Positions 24,314 through 33,319 of a stretch of 64,000 bases of DNA are shown here, piece after piece (the stretch's first letter is position 1; the number at the start of each line of letters is the position of its first letter). This stretch comes from Agathobaculum sp. NTUH-O15-33 (GTDB lineage Bacteria > Bacillota > Clostridia > Oscillospirales > Butyricicoccaceae): the NCBI RefSeq assembly GCF_033193315.1, contig NZ_CP136187.1:2383501-2447500 (forward strand). The letters run 5' to 3'. Position numbers and translations under genes: made by a program. The notes beneath the pieces were generated by a model that searched no databases, was not told where the DNA came from, and saw only the letters and a program-made list of their open reading frames with translations.

Positions 24314-25590
24314 ATGGTACGACGCTTATTACGAAAGATCGGCGCAGGCGCGCTCGCGTTGCTGCTGACGCTGACTGGCTGCGGCACGGCAAACGAGGTA
24401 CATAATTACGCGGAACAGCCCGCGCCCACAAAGCAGCTCACGTTCTTCGGCAACAAATACGAACCGGAAAACGTAACGATCATAGAAGAGATCCTGACCG
24501 ACTTTATGTTGGAGCACAAGGATGTGCAAATATCCTACGAAAGCCTAAAGGGCGCGGTTTACTATACGGCGCTGGAAAAACGGATGGCCGCCGACAGTGC
24601 GGATGATATTTTCATGGTCAACCACGATACCGCGCTTGCCTTTACTATGGGGGGAAGCTGGCGGACCTGTCCGGTCTGGATGCGATCTCCGAATTTTCCG
24701 AACACATGCTGAGCCAGATGACCGAGCCGGACGGCAGTATCTACTGGGTGCCGACCACGATCTCCGCGTTCGGCCTTTACTGCAACCTTGATCTGTTAAA
24801 GGAGCATAAACAGAAGGTGCCCGCCACCCTTGCGGAATGGCAGGCCGTCTGCGACCATTTTGTATCGCAGGGCATGACCCCCATTGTGGCGAATAACGAT
24901 ATTTCGCTGAAAACCTTGGCCATCGCCCTTGGTTTTTATCCGCTTTACCGGGATAACCGGCAGCAGGAGACTTTTGCCCGCATCAACGCCGGCGAGGAGC
25001 TGCTGAGCGATTACCTGAAGCCCGGCTTCGCGCTGGCCGAGGCTTTTTGCCAAAAGGGCTACATCGATGCGGCGGCCGCGCTTGAAACAAAAAAGACCTC
25101 CGACGACCTTGCCGCGTTTGCCGAAGGGGACGCGCCCTTTATGCTGACCGGCGCATGGGCGGCGGGCCGGTTCAAGGCGCTGGAACCGGACTTTGATTTT
25201 CAGGTGATCCCCTACCCCGTGCTGGAGGACGGCTCGGTTTTGGTGATCAACCCCGATACCCGGCTCAGCGTCAGCGCGGACAGTACCGAGCCGCAAGCGG
25301 CTCTTGACTTTGTTTCTTACTTTTTGCAACAGGAAAATATTCAAAAATTCGCGGATAATCAGGCTTCTTTCAGCCCGCTACAGGCAGGTTCGGCCACCTC
25401 TCTGCCCGAGTTGCAGCCCGTGGTCGACAGCTTCCGGACAAGCCCCACCGTGATCGGATCGGACAGTCTGCTCGACTTCCCCATTTGGGACCTTACGGCC
25501 GACGCCTGCGCGCTGCTGCTTGCTGGAAACAGTTTGGAACAAACGATGGATTGGCTCGACGAACAGGTATTGGTGGCGCTGCATGAATAA
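24314..25590 (+). pseudogene. Family 1 extracellular solute-binding lipoprotein, frameshifted at a G tract
   Basis: Starts MVRRLLRKIGAGALALLLTL with a lipobox (LTGC, Cys about residue 23). The first frame runs 24314-24712, the second from 24661 to 25590. They join at a run of six G (24649-24654); seven G would give a continuous protein of about 425 aa reading AFTMGGKLADLSGLDAISEF. The second part (WVPTTISAFGLYCNLDLLKE, APFMLTGAWAAGRFKAL) is typical of maltose-type binding proteins. No permease or ATPase follows; instead the hybrid kinase gene overlaps its end by eight bases. So a sensing role is likely if the frame is restored. Confidence 0.85.
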
Positions 25591-28525
25591 AAAGAAATTT
25601 GCGTTTGTTTTAGCTTCCGTTATGCTGGCGGCCGTGCTTTGCGCCGCTACCTATCTATTTATCAGCGACGTGCGCGCGCAGCTTTGGGATAACTCCATCA
25701 GCACCATTATGGAGAGCACCCGGCAGGGGGCGAATGCTTTGCGCATTCAGCTGCAAAAGGATTACGATATCCTGCGGCCTTTATCCAAACGCTTTGGCTC
25801 CGTCTCCGTCTCCCAGCTCGCATCTTATGACACGATCGATAGCGGCACCTCGCTCTATCTGGCGGACGGCACCCGCGTTTCCGCTTCGGCCGAGTCCGAC
25901 CTTTTTGTCGTTAACGCATTGGGTGACGCATCCGGCGACGAAGGCATGATTGATCCCCATATCTCCAGCGTTACCGGCAAAAACGTCTTTGATGTTTACC
26001 TCAGAACGCAGCTTGCCGATGGGACGGATTGTTTCATCGTCAAAGAATACGGAGTGGATGAAACTGCGGCGCAGTTTTCCCTTTCGTTCTATGACAACAC
26101 CGGTTTTTCTTATTTGGTTAACCAAAGCGGCACGGTGCTGATCCGCCCCGCTCATGTCAACAGCAATAAGACGATCCAAAACCTTTTCGACATGCTGTCG
26201 CAGGAGCAAAACGATCCCGCCGTCGTCGATCAGTTCCGGCAGGCGCTGATCAACGCGCAGACCGGCTGGGCGCGCTTCTCCTACAAGGATGCAAACACGA
26301 TTTTCTGCTACACGCCGCTGATGGAGGAAAACGATTGGTACCTTGTTTCCATCATCCCGGAACAAGTCATTCAGGCGCAGACCAATAATATCCTATTCAA
26401 GGCCATGCTGCTCTTGGCATTGGTGCTGCTGAGCATGACGCTGCTGCTGGCGGTCTATCTGTACAACAGCGGCAAAACGCACCGCACGCTGGAAAATCAG
26501 GCGGCCTTTATCACCCATCTTTACAATTCCGTGCCGGAAGGCATTGCCCTGATCAGCTTGGAAGAGCCCTTCCGCTTTATTCAGGTCAACCGTGAAGGCC
26601 GCCGCCTGCTGGGCTATCCGGAGGACACGCCAAACGATTTTTCGCAGACGGGGCCGATCGAGGCGATGCTGCATCCCGATGATAAAGAGCAGATCAAACA
26701 AAAGCTGCGCGAAGCCGCGGCGGGCGGCGGCAAGCAGAGCATCGTCAACCAGATCGTTAAGCTGGACGGCAGCTATTTTTGGACATCCGGCATCGTGGAG
26801 CGTATCGTGGATATGAACGGTACCGCCATTCTGATCGCCACCTTCCACGATATTACCAGAGAAAAGCTCGCCGAAGAAGAAGAGGAACGCGAAAAGCTGA
26901 TTGAGCGCCGCTCGCTCATCAGCGCGATTTCAAACGCCTATCCCCTTATTCTGAGCCTGAACCTGACGCGCGACGAACTGAATGTGCTTTACGCCGCGCC
27001 CACCATGCGGATGCCGCTGCTCCCTGAACGCACCTGCACCGGTATCTTCGGCGCGTTTGAAGCGTCCATCCACCCGGATTTCCGGCAGGAGTACCGGTCG
27101 CGCCTATCCCCGAAGCATTTGCTCGAATGCCTCAGCAGCGCAAAAAGCGAGGTGTATTGGGAGGCGCGCGGTCTGTTCACAGACGGTATGTACCATTGGC
27201 TTTCGCTGCAGATCCTTCACGTGGACAATCCCTTTTCCGAGGACTGCACCGCCATTCTGCTCATCCGCTGTATCGACGAGCAAAAACACGATGAGGAGCA
27301 AAACCGGCAGGCGCTGCAAACCGCGCTGGACGCCGCCAATGCGGCCAGTCAGGCCAAGGGGCAGTTCCTTTCCAACATGAGCCACGATATCCGCACGCCG
27401 CTCAACGCCATCATGGGCATGACGACCATTGCCGAGGCGCATCTGGACGAGCGCGACCGGATTGAGGACTGCCTGCACAAGATCGAGCTTTCCAGCGCGC
27501 ACCTACTCAGCCTGATCAACGACGTGCTGGACATGTCCAAGATCGAAAGCGGTAAGCTGTCGCTCCGAGAAGAGCCGGTACACTTGACCGCGCTGTTCTC
27601 CAATGTGGTCGAGCTGGTCCGTCCGCAAGCGAGGGACGGTTCGCTCACCATGGAAGCCAACCTGATCCACATGCGCGACGAGCAGGTCATCGGCGACCCG
27701 CTCCGCATACGGCAGGTGATGATCAATATCATCAGCAATGCCATCAAGTACACGCTGCCCGGCGGCGAAGTGCGGTTGATGCTTTCGCAGGTTGCGCCTT
27801 ATCAGGATGGGTACGGCAATTACCAGTTTGAATGCACGGATACCGGCATCGGCATGGACGAGGCTTTCCTCCAAAAGCTGTTTCTGCCCTTTGAACGCAG
27901 CCGGGATTCCACCACCAGCAAAATCGCCGGTACCGGTCTGGGCATGGCGATTACCAAGAACATTCTCGATATGATGGGCGGCAGCATCTATGTGACGAGC
28001 AAGCCGGGCAAGGGCTCCGCTTTCACGGTCACGCTGCATTTGAAGTTGCAGGAACACGGCGCCAAGCCGACGGAAGCGCCGCCGCGCCTGTTGGAGAATC
28101 GCCCGCTTCTTCCGCCGCTGCAAGAGGAAGCCGCGTTCAGCGGCAAACGACTGCTGCTGGTAGAGGATAACGAGCTGAATCTGGAAATCGCGCAGGAGCT
28201 GATCGGGATGACCGGCGTGCATATAGAAACGGCCTGCAACGGCTTGGAAGCGGTACGAAAAATAGAACAGAACCCGCCCGGATATTACGCGTTGGTCTTT
28301 ATGGACGTGCAGATGCCGGTCATGGACGGTTACGAGGCCACGCGGCAGTTGCGGCAGCTGGCCCGGCCCGACGTCAAAGCGCTGCCGATCATCGCCATGA
28401 CCGCCAACGCTTTTGCGGAAGACATGGAAGCGGCGAGCCGCGCGGGTATGAACGGCCACATCTCCAAACCGATTGATCTAAACGCGGTACACGAGACCCT
28501 CCGCAAATGGCTGACCGACGACTAG
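25583..28525 (+). CDS. Hybrid sensor histidine kinase with PAS domains and C-terminal receiver
   Basis: 980 aa from ATG 25583. Membrane helix ~7-27, extracellular Cache-like sensor to ~270, second helix ~275-297 (MLLLALVLLSMTLLLAVYLY), PAS domain ~310-430 with PAC, a second PAS-like segment, HisKA with the phospho-accepting His601 (FLSNMSHDIRTPLNAIMGM), HATPase boxes (NIISNAIKYTLPGGE, DTGIGMD, GTGLGMAI) and a receiver with Asp908 (VFMDVQMPVMDGYE). It overlaps the upstream binding-protein gene by eight bases, suggesting the lipoprotein delivers the signal. No output regulator lies nearby. Confidence 0.93.
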   Translation: MNKKKFAFVLASVMLAAVLCAATYLFISDVRAQLWDNSISTIMESTRQGANALRIQLQKDYDILRPLSKRFGSVSVSQLASYDTIDSGTSLYLADGTRVSASAESDLFVVNALGDASGDEGMIDPHISSVTGKNVFDVYLRTQLADGTDCFIVKEYGVDETAAQFSLSFYDNTGFSYLVNQSGTVLIRPAHVNSNKTIQNLFDMLSQEQNDPAVVDQFRQALINAQTGWARFSYKDANTIFCYTPLMEENDWYLVSIIPEQVIQAQTNNILFKAMLLLALVLLSMTLLLAVYLYNSGKTHRTLENQAAFITHLYNSVPEGIALISLEEPFRFIQVNREGRRLLGYPEDTPNDFSQTGPIEAMLHPDDKEQIKQKLREAAAGGGKQSIVNQIVKLDGSYFWTSGIVERIVDMNGTAILIATFHDITREKLAEEEEEREKLIERRSLISAISNAYPLILSLNLTRDELNVLYAAPTMRMPLLPERTCTGIFGAFEASIHPDFRQEYRSRLSPKHLLECLSSAKSEVYWEARGLFTDGMYHWLSLQILHVDNPFSEDCTAILLIRCIDEQKHDEEQNRQALQTALDAANAASQAKGQFLSNMSHDIRTPLNAIMGMTTIAEAHLDERDRIEDCLHKIELSSAHLLSLINDVLDMSKIESGKLSLREEPVHLTALFSNVVELVRPQARDGSLTMEANLIHMRDEQVIGDPLRIRQVMINIISNAIKYTLPGGEVRLMLSQVAPYQDGYGNYQFECTDTGIGMDEAFLQKLFLPFERSRDSTTSKIAGTGLGMAITKNILDMMGGSIYVTSKPGKGSAFTVTLHLKLQEHGAKPTEAPPRLLENRPLLPPLQEEAAFSGKRLLLVEDNELNLEIAQELIGMTGVHIETACNGLEAVRKIEQNPPGYYALVFMDVQMPVMDGYEATRQLRQLARPDVKALPIIAMTANAFAEDMEAASRAGMNGHISKPIDLNAVHETLRKWLTDD

Positions 28526-28540
28526 AGAAGCCCAAAACAT

Positions 28541-28572
28541 AAGAGCACCGCTGTTTACAAAGCGGTGCTCTT
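28541..28572. terminator. Intrinsic terminator after the hybrid kinase
   Basis: AAGAGCACCGCT (28541-28552) pairs with AGCGGTGCTCTT (28561-28572), followed by T-rich bases. It lies between the convergent kinase and DHH genes. Confidence 0.88.
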
Positions 28573-28594
28573 TCTTGTTATAATTCGTTGGGAG

Positions 28595-29512
28595 TTACCG
28601 GCTCAGGTCCACCAGCTCGTCCAGCAGGAGCGGGATCTTCGTTTCCATTTCCTCGTCCGGGAATTGGCAGGTGCCGACTTGCCGGTGACCGCCGCCGCCG
28701 TATTTTAGCATCAGCTTACCGACATCCACTTGGCTGGTGCGGTTCATAATGCTGTAACCCACGGCGCACGCGCACCCCCTGCCGCCCTTGCCGCTGACAA
28801 TCCACACCGAAATGTTCTGCTCCGGGTATAGGCTGTAAATCATAAACCGGTTGCCGGAATAGATGGGATCGACCCCGCGCAGATCGGATATGATCACCGG
28901 GCCGCGCACCACGGTATGGGCGCGCACCATTTCAATAAACTTTTCCGTCTGCTCCCAATAGAGGTCGCGCCGCTCCTTCACATCCGGGTTGGCCATGATC
29001 TCCTCAATGGGCTTGGTGTGGCACCAGTCGATCAGTTCCTCCATCAGTTGATAGTTACTGATGCGGAAGTTATGAAAACGGCCCAGCCCTGTGCGGGGGT
29101 CCATGATAAAGCCGAGCTGTATCCAGTCGTTCGGGTGCAGGACCTCTTCACGCGTCAGATTAGCGGAGTCCACTTTATCCACCGCGTCGAGCAGAGCTTT
29201 GCAGTCCGGGAAGCGTTCGGCGCCGCCGTAATAATCATAAATGATATGGGCGCAGCTCGGACAGCTGCGGCTTTCCCCCTTGTATTTTCCCTTATAGGCG
29301 TTCCGTTCCTGCTCGCTCGAATGGTGATCGAACCACAGGCCGCAGCCCTCTACAAAAGGCACGTTTGCCAGACAGTCGTCCGGGCCGACTTCCACCAAGC
29401 CGTCCTGCAAATCCTTGGGATGTACAAATTTCCAATGGTCGATAATACCGGCTTCCTTAAGGAACACCGCGCAGGCTAAACCGTCAAAATCTGAACGTGT
29501 CAGCAGTCTCAT
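28595..29512 (-). CDS. DHH family phosphoesterase (exopolyphosphatase-like)
   Basis: 305 aa from ATG 29512 (GTG 29518 is an alternative; neither has a strong site). DHH-type motifs are present: LTRSDFDGLACAVFL (Asp pair), the DHH signature in LWFDHHSSEQ, DAVDKVDSAN, and a C-terminal glycine-rich GKLMLKYGGGGHRQVGTC (GGGHxxxxG, DHHA1 domain). Proteins of this type hydrolyse phosphodiester or phosphoanhydride bonds (exopolyphosphatase, oligoribonuclease, c-di-AMP degradation). Which substrate applies cannot be decided. A single gene, divergent from the hydrogenase. Confidence 0.9.
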   Translation of the reverse strand: MRLLTRSDFDGLACAVFLKEAGIIDHWKFVHPKDLQDGLVEVGPDDCLANVPFVEGCGLWFDHHSSEQERNAYKGKYKGESRSCPSCAHIIYDYYGGAERFPDCKALLDAVDKVDSANLTREEVLHPNDWIQLGFIMDPRTGLGRFHNFRISNYQLMEELIDWCHTKPIEEIMANPDVKERRDLYWEQTEKFIEMVRAHTVVRGPVIISDLRGVDPIYSGNRFMIYSLYPEQNISVWIVSGKGGRGCACAVGYSIMNRTSQVDVGKLMLKYGGGGHRQVGTCQFPDEEMETKIPLLLDELVDLSR

Positions 29513-29687
29513 ATGCACCCAGCTTTCTTCATTTCAATCGTATCGCACGGATGAAACATCCGGTTACAATTAGTATACCATTTCCATTTCACAACCGCAA
29601 TGCGTAATCGACAGATTCAGCGACTTATCCGCGGAAGCCCGCAATCGGAACAGCAGGCATTTAGAAATGCCTTAAGAACTTTTTTCA

Positions 29688-29716
29688 TTGTAAAAAATTT
29701 TTCTCTATGCTATACT
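29688..29716 (+). promoter_or_regulatory. Sigma-A promoter of the hydrogenase fusion gene
   Basis: TTGTAA (29688-29693), 17-base spacer, TATACT (29711-29716) preceded by TGC, an extended -10. The start codon is 42 bases from the -10 box with an ideal AAAGGAGG site. Confidence 0.8.
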
Positions 29717-29757
29717 GTTATTAATTAACAACGGATATTAGCAAAGGAGGAAAGTTT

Positions 29758-31815
29758 ATGTCAAAACATCTACCCCTTAGTGTCCGCGTAGCGATCGACA
29801 GGGACAATCCCAGCATTCGCCGTCAGGAAGAAAAGTGCATCAAATGCGGCATGTGCAAGGAGGTATGCACCCGCGATATCGGCGTGCATGACTGCTATAC
29901 GTTAGAGGATACCGGCGATCATGCGATCTGCATCAACTGCGGCCAGTGCGCCAACGTCTGTCCCCCGGCAAGCATCACCGAGGTATATGAGTATCCCGCG
30001 GTTCAAGCCGCGATTGACGACCCTGAAAAAATAGTAATCTTTTCAACGTCGCCTTCTGTTCGCGTGGCGCTTGGCGAGGAATTCGGCGGCGCGGCGGGAA
30101 GCTTTGTACAAGGCAAAATGGTGGCGCTTCTGCGTGCGCTGGGCGCGGATTACGTGTTGGATACGAATTTCGCGGCCGATCTGACCATTATGGAAGAAGC
30201 ATCGGAGCTGATCGAACGCATCACCAAGAAAAACAAGCCGCTGCCACAGTATACGAGCTGCTGTCCGGCGTGGGTCAAGTTTGCGGAAACCTATTACCCG
30301 GATATACTTGCCCATATTTCTTCGGCAAAAAGCCCGATCGGCATGCAAGGACCCACGATCAAGACCTATTTTGCAAAAAAGATGGGTATCGCACCTGAAA
30401 AGATCGTCAATGTAGCGGTCACGCCCTGCACGGCAAAAAAGTTTGAAATTCGCCGAAGCGAAATGAACGCCGCCGGCAAGCAACTCGGCCAGCCCGAAAT
30501 GCGGGACATGGATCATGTGATCACCACGCGTGAATTAGCGCTTTGGGCCAAGCAGGCCGGCATTCGCTTCGACGCGCTTGCCGAAAGCGAATACGATAAG
30601 CTGATGGGACAGGCTTCCGGCGCGGGTGTCATTTTCGGCAATACGGGCGGCGTGATGGAAGCCGCCCTGCGGACCGCGTACGAATTCATTACCAAGGAAA
30701 AGGCCCCGAAACAGCTCTATCAGCTCGAAGCGGTGCGCGGCTGCGACGGCATACGCGAAGCCAGTATCGATATCGCCGGGATTGAGGTCCATGTCGCCGT
30801 TGTTTACGGCACTGCCAACGCCCGCAAAATGATAGAGCTCGTCAAAAGCGGGGCCAAGCAGTATCATTTTATCGAGGTCATGACTTGTCCGGGCGGCTGT
30901 ATCGGCGGCGGCGGTCAGCCCCGCGATCTGGAAGCGGACGCAGACGCCGTGCGCAACGCGCGCATCGGCAGCCTTTATAGCCAAGATGAGAAAATGACGC
31001 TGCGGCTCAGCCATGAAAACCCGGAGATCCAACAGCTGTATGCCGATTTCTACGGTAAGCCCTTGAGCGATACGGCGGAAAAGATGCTGCATACAGCCTA
31101 TCAGGACAGAAGCAACGATTTACATCAAGGAGGAATGAAGCAAATGGCAAAATGGAAATGCAAGGTATGCGGTTATGTATACGAAGGGGACGAGCTGCCC
31201 GCGGATTTCAAATGTCCGATTTGCAAGCAGCCCGCTTCCGCGTTTGAAAAGCAGGAAGAACAGCCCGCCGCTGCCGGCGCCTCCCCCTATACCGGCACCA
31301 AAACAGAGCAAAATTTGATGGAGGCCTTTGCCGGCGAAAGTCAGGCGCGCAACAAGTATACTTATTTTGCACAAGTCGCGCAAAACGAAGGCTATGACCA
31401 AATGGCCGAGCTATTCCTGAAAACCGCCAGAAACGAGCAGGAGCACGCCCGCATCTGGTTTCAGGAGTTGGGCCACCTCGGCGACACGGCATCCAATCTG
31501 CTCGCCGCCGCAGAAGGTGAGAATTACGAATGGACCGATATGTACGACCGCATGGCAAAGGACGCGGATGAAGAAGGTTTCCACGATCTGGCAGAGCGTT
31601 TTCGCAAGGTCGGTGCGATCGAAAAGCGCCACGAGGAGCGCTACCGCAAACTGCTTGAGAATATCCAGATGCGGCAGGTGTTTGAAAAAAGCGGTCAGGC
31701 CATGTGGGAGTGCCGCATTTGCGGCCACATCGTAGTGGGCACGAAAGCGCCCGAAGTATGCCCGGTTTGCAAATACTCGCAGAGCTATTTTGAAGTACAT
31801 ATGGACAATTTCTAA
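29758..31815 (+). CDS. [FeFe] hydrogenase fused to rubredoxin, rubrerythrin and a second rubredoxin
   Basis: 685 aa. Two [4Fe-4S] motifs (Cys27/30/33/37 and 58/61/64/68) feed an H-cluster domain with TSCCPAW (166-172), TPCTAKK (222-228) and MTCPGGC (375-381). The Thr in TPCT replaces the Met of classic enzymes, a pattern I associate with group B hydrogenases. From residue ~463 follow a rubredoxin (Cys468/471/486/489), a ferritin-like di-iron domain ([28 protein letters not shown], ~510-640) and a rubredoxin knuckle pair (Cys652/655/668/671). Likely couples hydrogen or reduced ferredoxin to peroxide reduction. An AAGGAGG site with in-frame ATGs sits exactly at the joint (31127-31146). Confidence 0.95.
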   Translation: MSKHLPLSVRVAIDRDNPSIRRQEEKCIKCGMCKEVCTRDIGVHDCYTLEDTGDHAICINCGQCANVCPPASITEVYEYPAVQAAIDDPEKIVIFSTSPSVRVALGEEFGGAAGSFVQGKMVALLRALGADYVLDTNFAADLTIMEEASELIERITKKNKPLPQYTSCCPAWVKFAETYYPDILAHISSAKSPIGMQGPTIKTYFAKKMGIAPEKIVNVAVTPCTAKKFEIRRSEMNAAGKQLGQPEMRDMDHVITTRELALWAKQAGIRFDALAESEYDKLMGQASGAGVIFGNTGGVMEAALRTAYEFITKEKAPKQLYQLEAVRGCDGIREASIDIAGIEVHVAVVYGTANARKMIELVKSGAKQYHFIEVMTCPGGCIGGGGQPRDLEADADAVRNARIGSLYSQDEKMTLRLSHENPEIQQLYADFYGKPLSDTAEKMLHTAYQDRSNDLHQGGMKQMAKWKCKVCGYVYEGDELPADFKCPICKQPASAFEKQEEQPAAAGASPYTGTKTEQNLMEAFAGESQARNKYTYFAQVAQNEGYDQMAELFLKTARNEQEHARIWFQELGHLGDTASNLLAAAEGENYEWTDMYDRMAKDADEEGFHDLAERFRKVGAIEKRHEERYRKLLENIQMRQVFEKSGQAMWECRICGHIVVGTKAPEVCPVCKYSQSYFEVHMDNF
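31127..31146 (+). promoter_or_regulatory. Internal ribosome binding site and start at the fusion joint
   Basis: AAGGAGG (31127-31133) lies inside the hydrogenase-rubrerythrin frame. In-frame ATG codons follow at 31135 and 31144; the second has a workable 10-base spacing. Initiation there would yield a free 223-aa rubredoxin-rubrerythrin-rubredoxin protein beginning [15 protein letters not shown], the normal N-terminus of such proteins. Confidence 0.6.
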
Positions 31816-31840
31816 GCGTTTAAACTTCATATTATTTAGA

Positions 31841-31879
31841 AGCACCGCCCTGCCGGCTTTCAGCCGCCGGGGCGGTGCT
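31841..31879. repeat. GC-rich hairpin flanking the 210-bp repeat, left copy
   Basis: AGCACCGCCC ... GGGCGGTGCT with inner CCGGC/GCCG pairing around TTTCA. It is nearly identical to the hairpin at 32097-32135, so the 210-bp repeat between them is bracketed by direct copies. It lacks a T tract and comes 26 bases after the hydrogenase stop. Confidence 0.75.
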
Positions 31880-31885
31880 GCAGCT

Positions 31886-32096
31886 TGTCAAAGAATCCCC
31901 TCGCGCCGCAGCGCGCATAAAATAGGATTTTGCCGCATACGGCAAAATTCATAAAAAGCCGCGACATGTGCGTGACTTTTTATACAAACCGACTTCAAGT
32001 GTGCCTGTAAGGCGCGCGCAGAAGCCGGAATTTTCGATCGAAATGGGGCTTTGTTTCGATCGACAGGCTGTCAAAACTTGTTTTTTGACAGCCTGA
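31886..32096 (+). repeat. 210-bp multi-hairpin intergenic repeat, copy A
   Basis: About 89% identical to the reverse complement of 45347-45556 by hand alignment. It holds successive hairpins: CGCGC/GCGCG; ATTTTGCCG/CGGCAAAAT; an AAAAA/TTTTT stem closed by six further, partly imperfect pairs; CGATCGAAA/TTTCGATCG; and CAGGCTGTCAAAA with TTTTTTGACAGCCTG. Differences between copies are concentrated in the third stem, where they preserve pairing. It lies after the hydrogenase gene and before the convergent Gfo/Idh operon end. No coding potential is seen. Confidence 0.88.
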
Positions 32097-32140
32097 AGCA
32101 CCGCTCCGCCGGCTTTCAGCCGGCGGGGCGGTGCTTTTTT
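32097..32140 (+). terminator. Strong hairpin terminator, right copy of the flanking hairpin
   Basis: AGCACCGCTCCGCCGGC (32097-32113) pairs with GCCGGCGGGGCGGTGCT (32119-32135), one G-T pair, followed by T residues. It closes the hydrogenase transcription unit after the repeat; the A-rich strand opposite is weaker for the convergent operon. Confidence 0.85.
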
Positions 32141-32152
32141 GATGCAATCAGA

Positions 32153-33304
32153 TTATCCGTTTCCGTTGTCTACCGTGACCCATACATTGTTATGCGCGTT
32201 CGATTCCAAGCAGGCGTCTACAAATGCAATCCCCTTCACGCCATCCTCAACGGTTGGATAGCGGAAAGAGCCCGGGTCGCCGCCGGTCTTGCGGGCGATC
32301 AGGTTGACGCAGAACCCACGGTACAAATTGCCGAACGCCTCATAAAACCCCTCGATATGGCCGGACGGCAAACGGCACAGTTCTCTGGCCGCCGGATATA
32401 AATAATCGCGATTGGTCGTATAGATTTGCGGCGGTTGGTTGATCCGGGTCACGCGCAGCTCCCACGGCTTGAGATGACTCCATTCGACCGAACCCTTTTC
32501 GCAAAAAATGCGTACGGTCAGCTCGGTCTCATGGCCTATGGCAATCTGCGAGGTCCAGATCATGCCCGGCACGCCGCCGTCAAATTCGACCATGACCTGC
32601 GCGTTGGTCTCCAACGGGATATTTGCCGGAATGCTGTCGAACCGGGCAATGACACGGCGCGGATGCAGGCCGGTCATTTTCGCGATCAGGCACTCAACGT
32701 GCGTGCCGATATCCGCGCAGCAGCCGGACGCGCCCGAGCGCGCCGGTTCCTGCCGCCACGTCGCCTGTTCCGAACTACCGGAAACCAACGATACCGCCAG
32801 CCATTCCTGCGGATATTCGCCGTGTATGCAGGTGATCTTGCCGAGTTCTCCCGCATCGATCATTTCACGCGCTTGCCGGATCATCGCATAGCCGGTATAT
32901 GTATAGGTTACGCCGAAAAGTAAACGCTTTTCCTTGGCGAGCGCGGCCAATTCGCGGCCCTGCGCGGCATTCAGCGCGAGCGGCTTATCGCACATGACGT
33001 GGATGCCGCGCTCCAGAAAGCACTTGGCGATCGGATAGTGCGTGTCGTTCGGGGTGGTGATGGACACAAAATCGATCCCATCTGCGCGCGCGGCCTCCCG
33101 CTCGGCCATTTCCGCATAGCTTGCGTACACGCGTTCCGGCTCGTCAATGTTCCACCGCTGCGCAAACGCGCGGTTTTTCTCAATATTGCGCGAAAAGCAG
33201 CCCGCTTTGAGGATGGCGAGGTCGTCCATCAGCGCCGCATGCCGGTGCACATCGCCGATGAAGCCGCCGCCCCCGCCCACCATACCAAATGTTAACTTGT
33301 TCAT
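32153..33304 (-). CDS. Gfo/Idh/MocA family oxidoreductase
   Basis: 383 aa, starting MNKLTFGMVGGGGGFIGDVH after an AAGAAGGTGA site. Rossmann GGGGGFIG, VSITTPNDTHYPIAKCFLE, catalytic CDKPLA, FGVTYTYTGYAMIRQA and CADIGTHVECLI are visible. It is a close paralogue of the 380-aa protein at 7736-8878. Members of this clade oxidise a hydroxyl of sugars, glycosides or cyclitols. Last gene of the ten-gene operon whose first gene is the binding protein at 42654; 15 bases separate it from the previous gene. Confidence 0.9.
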   Translation of the reverse strand: MNKLTFGMVGGGGGFIGDVHRHAALMDDLAILKAGCFSRNIEKNRAFAQRWNIDEPERVYASYAEMAEREAARADGIDFVSITTPNDTHYPIAKCFLERGIHVMCDKPLALNAAQGRELAALAKEKRLLFGVTYTYTGYAMIRQAREMIDAGELGKITCIHGEYPQEWLAVSLVSGSSEQATWRQEPARSGASGCCADIGTHVECLIAKMTGLHPRRVIARFDSIPANIPLETNAQVMVEFDGGVPGMIWTSQIAIGHETELTVRIFCEKGSVEWSHLKPWELRVTRINQPPQIYTTNRDYLYPAARELCRLPSGHIEGFYEAFGNLYRGFCVNLIARKTGGDPGSFRYPTVEDGVKGIAFVDACLESNAHNNVWVTVDNGNG

Positions 33305-33319
33305 TTCGCATCACCTTCT

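Noticed and set aside
31886..32096. Interpretation of the 210-bp repeats as CRISPR or tRNA-related
   Set aside because: Only two inverted copies exist 13 kb apart, no regular spacers, and none of the tRNA arm consensus sequences appear.
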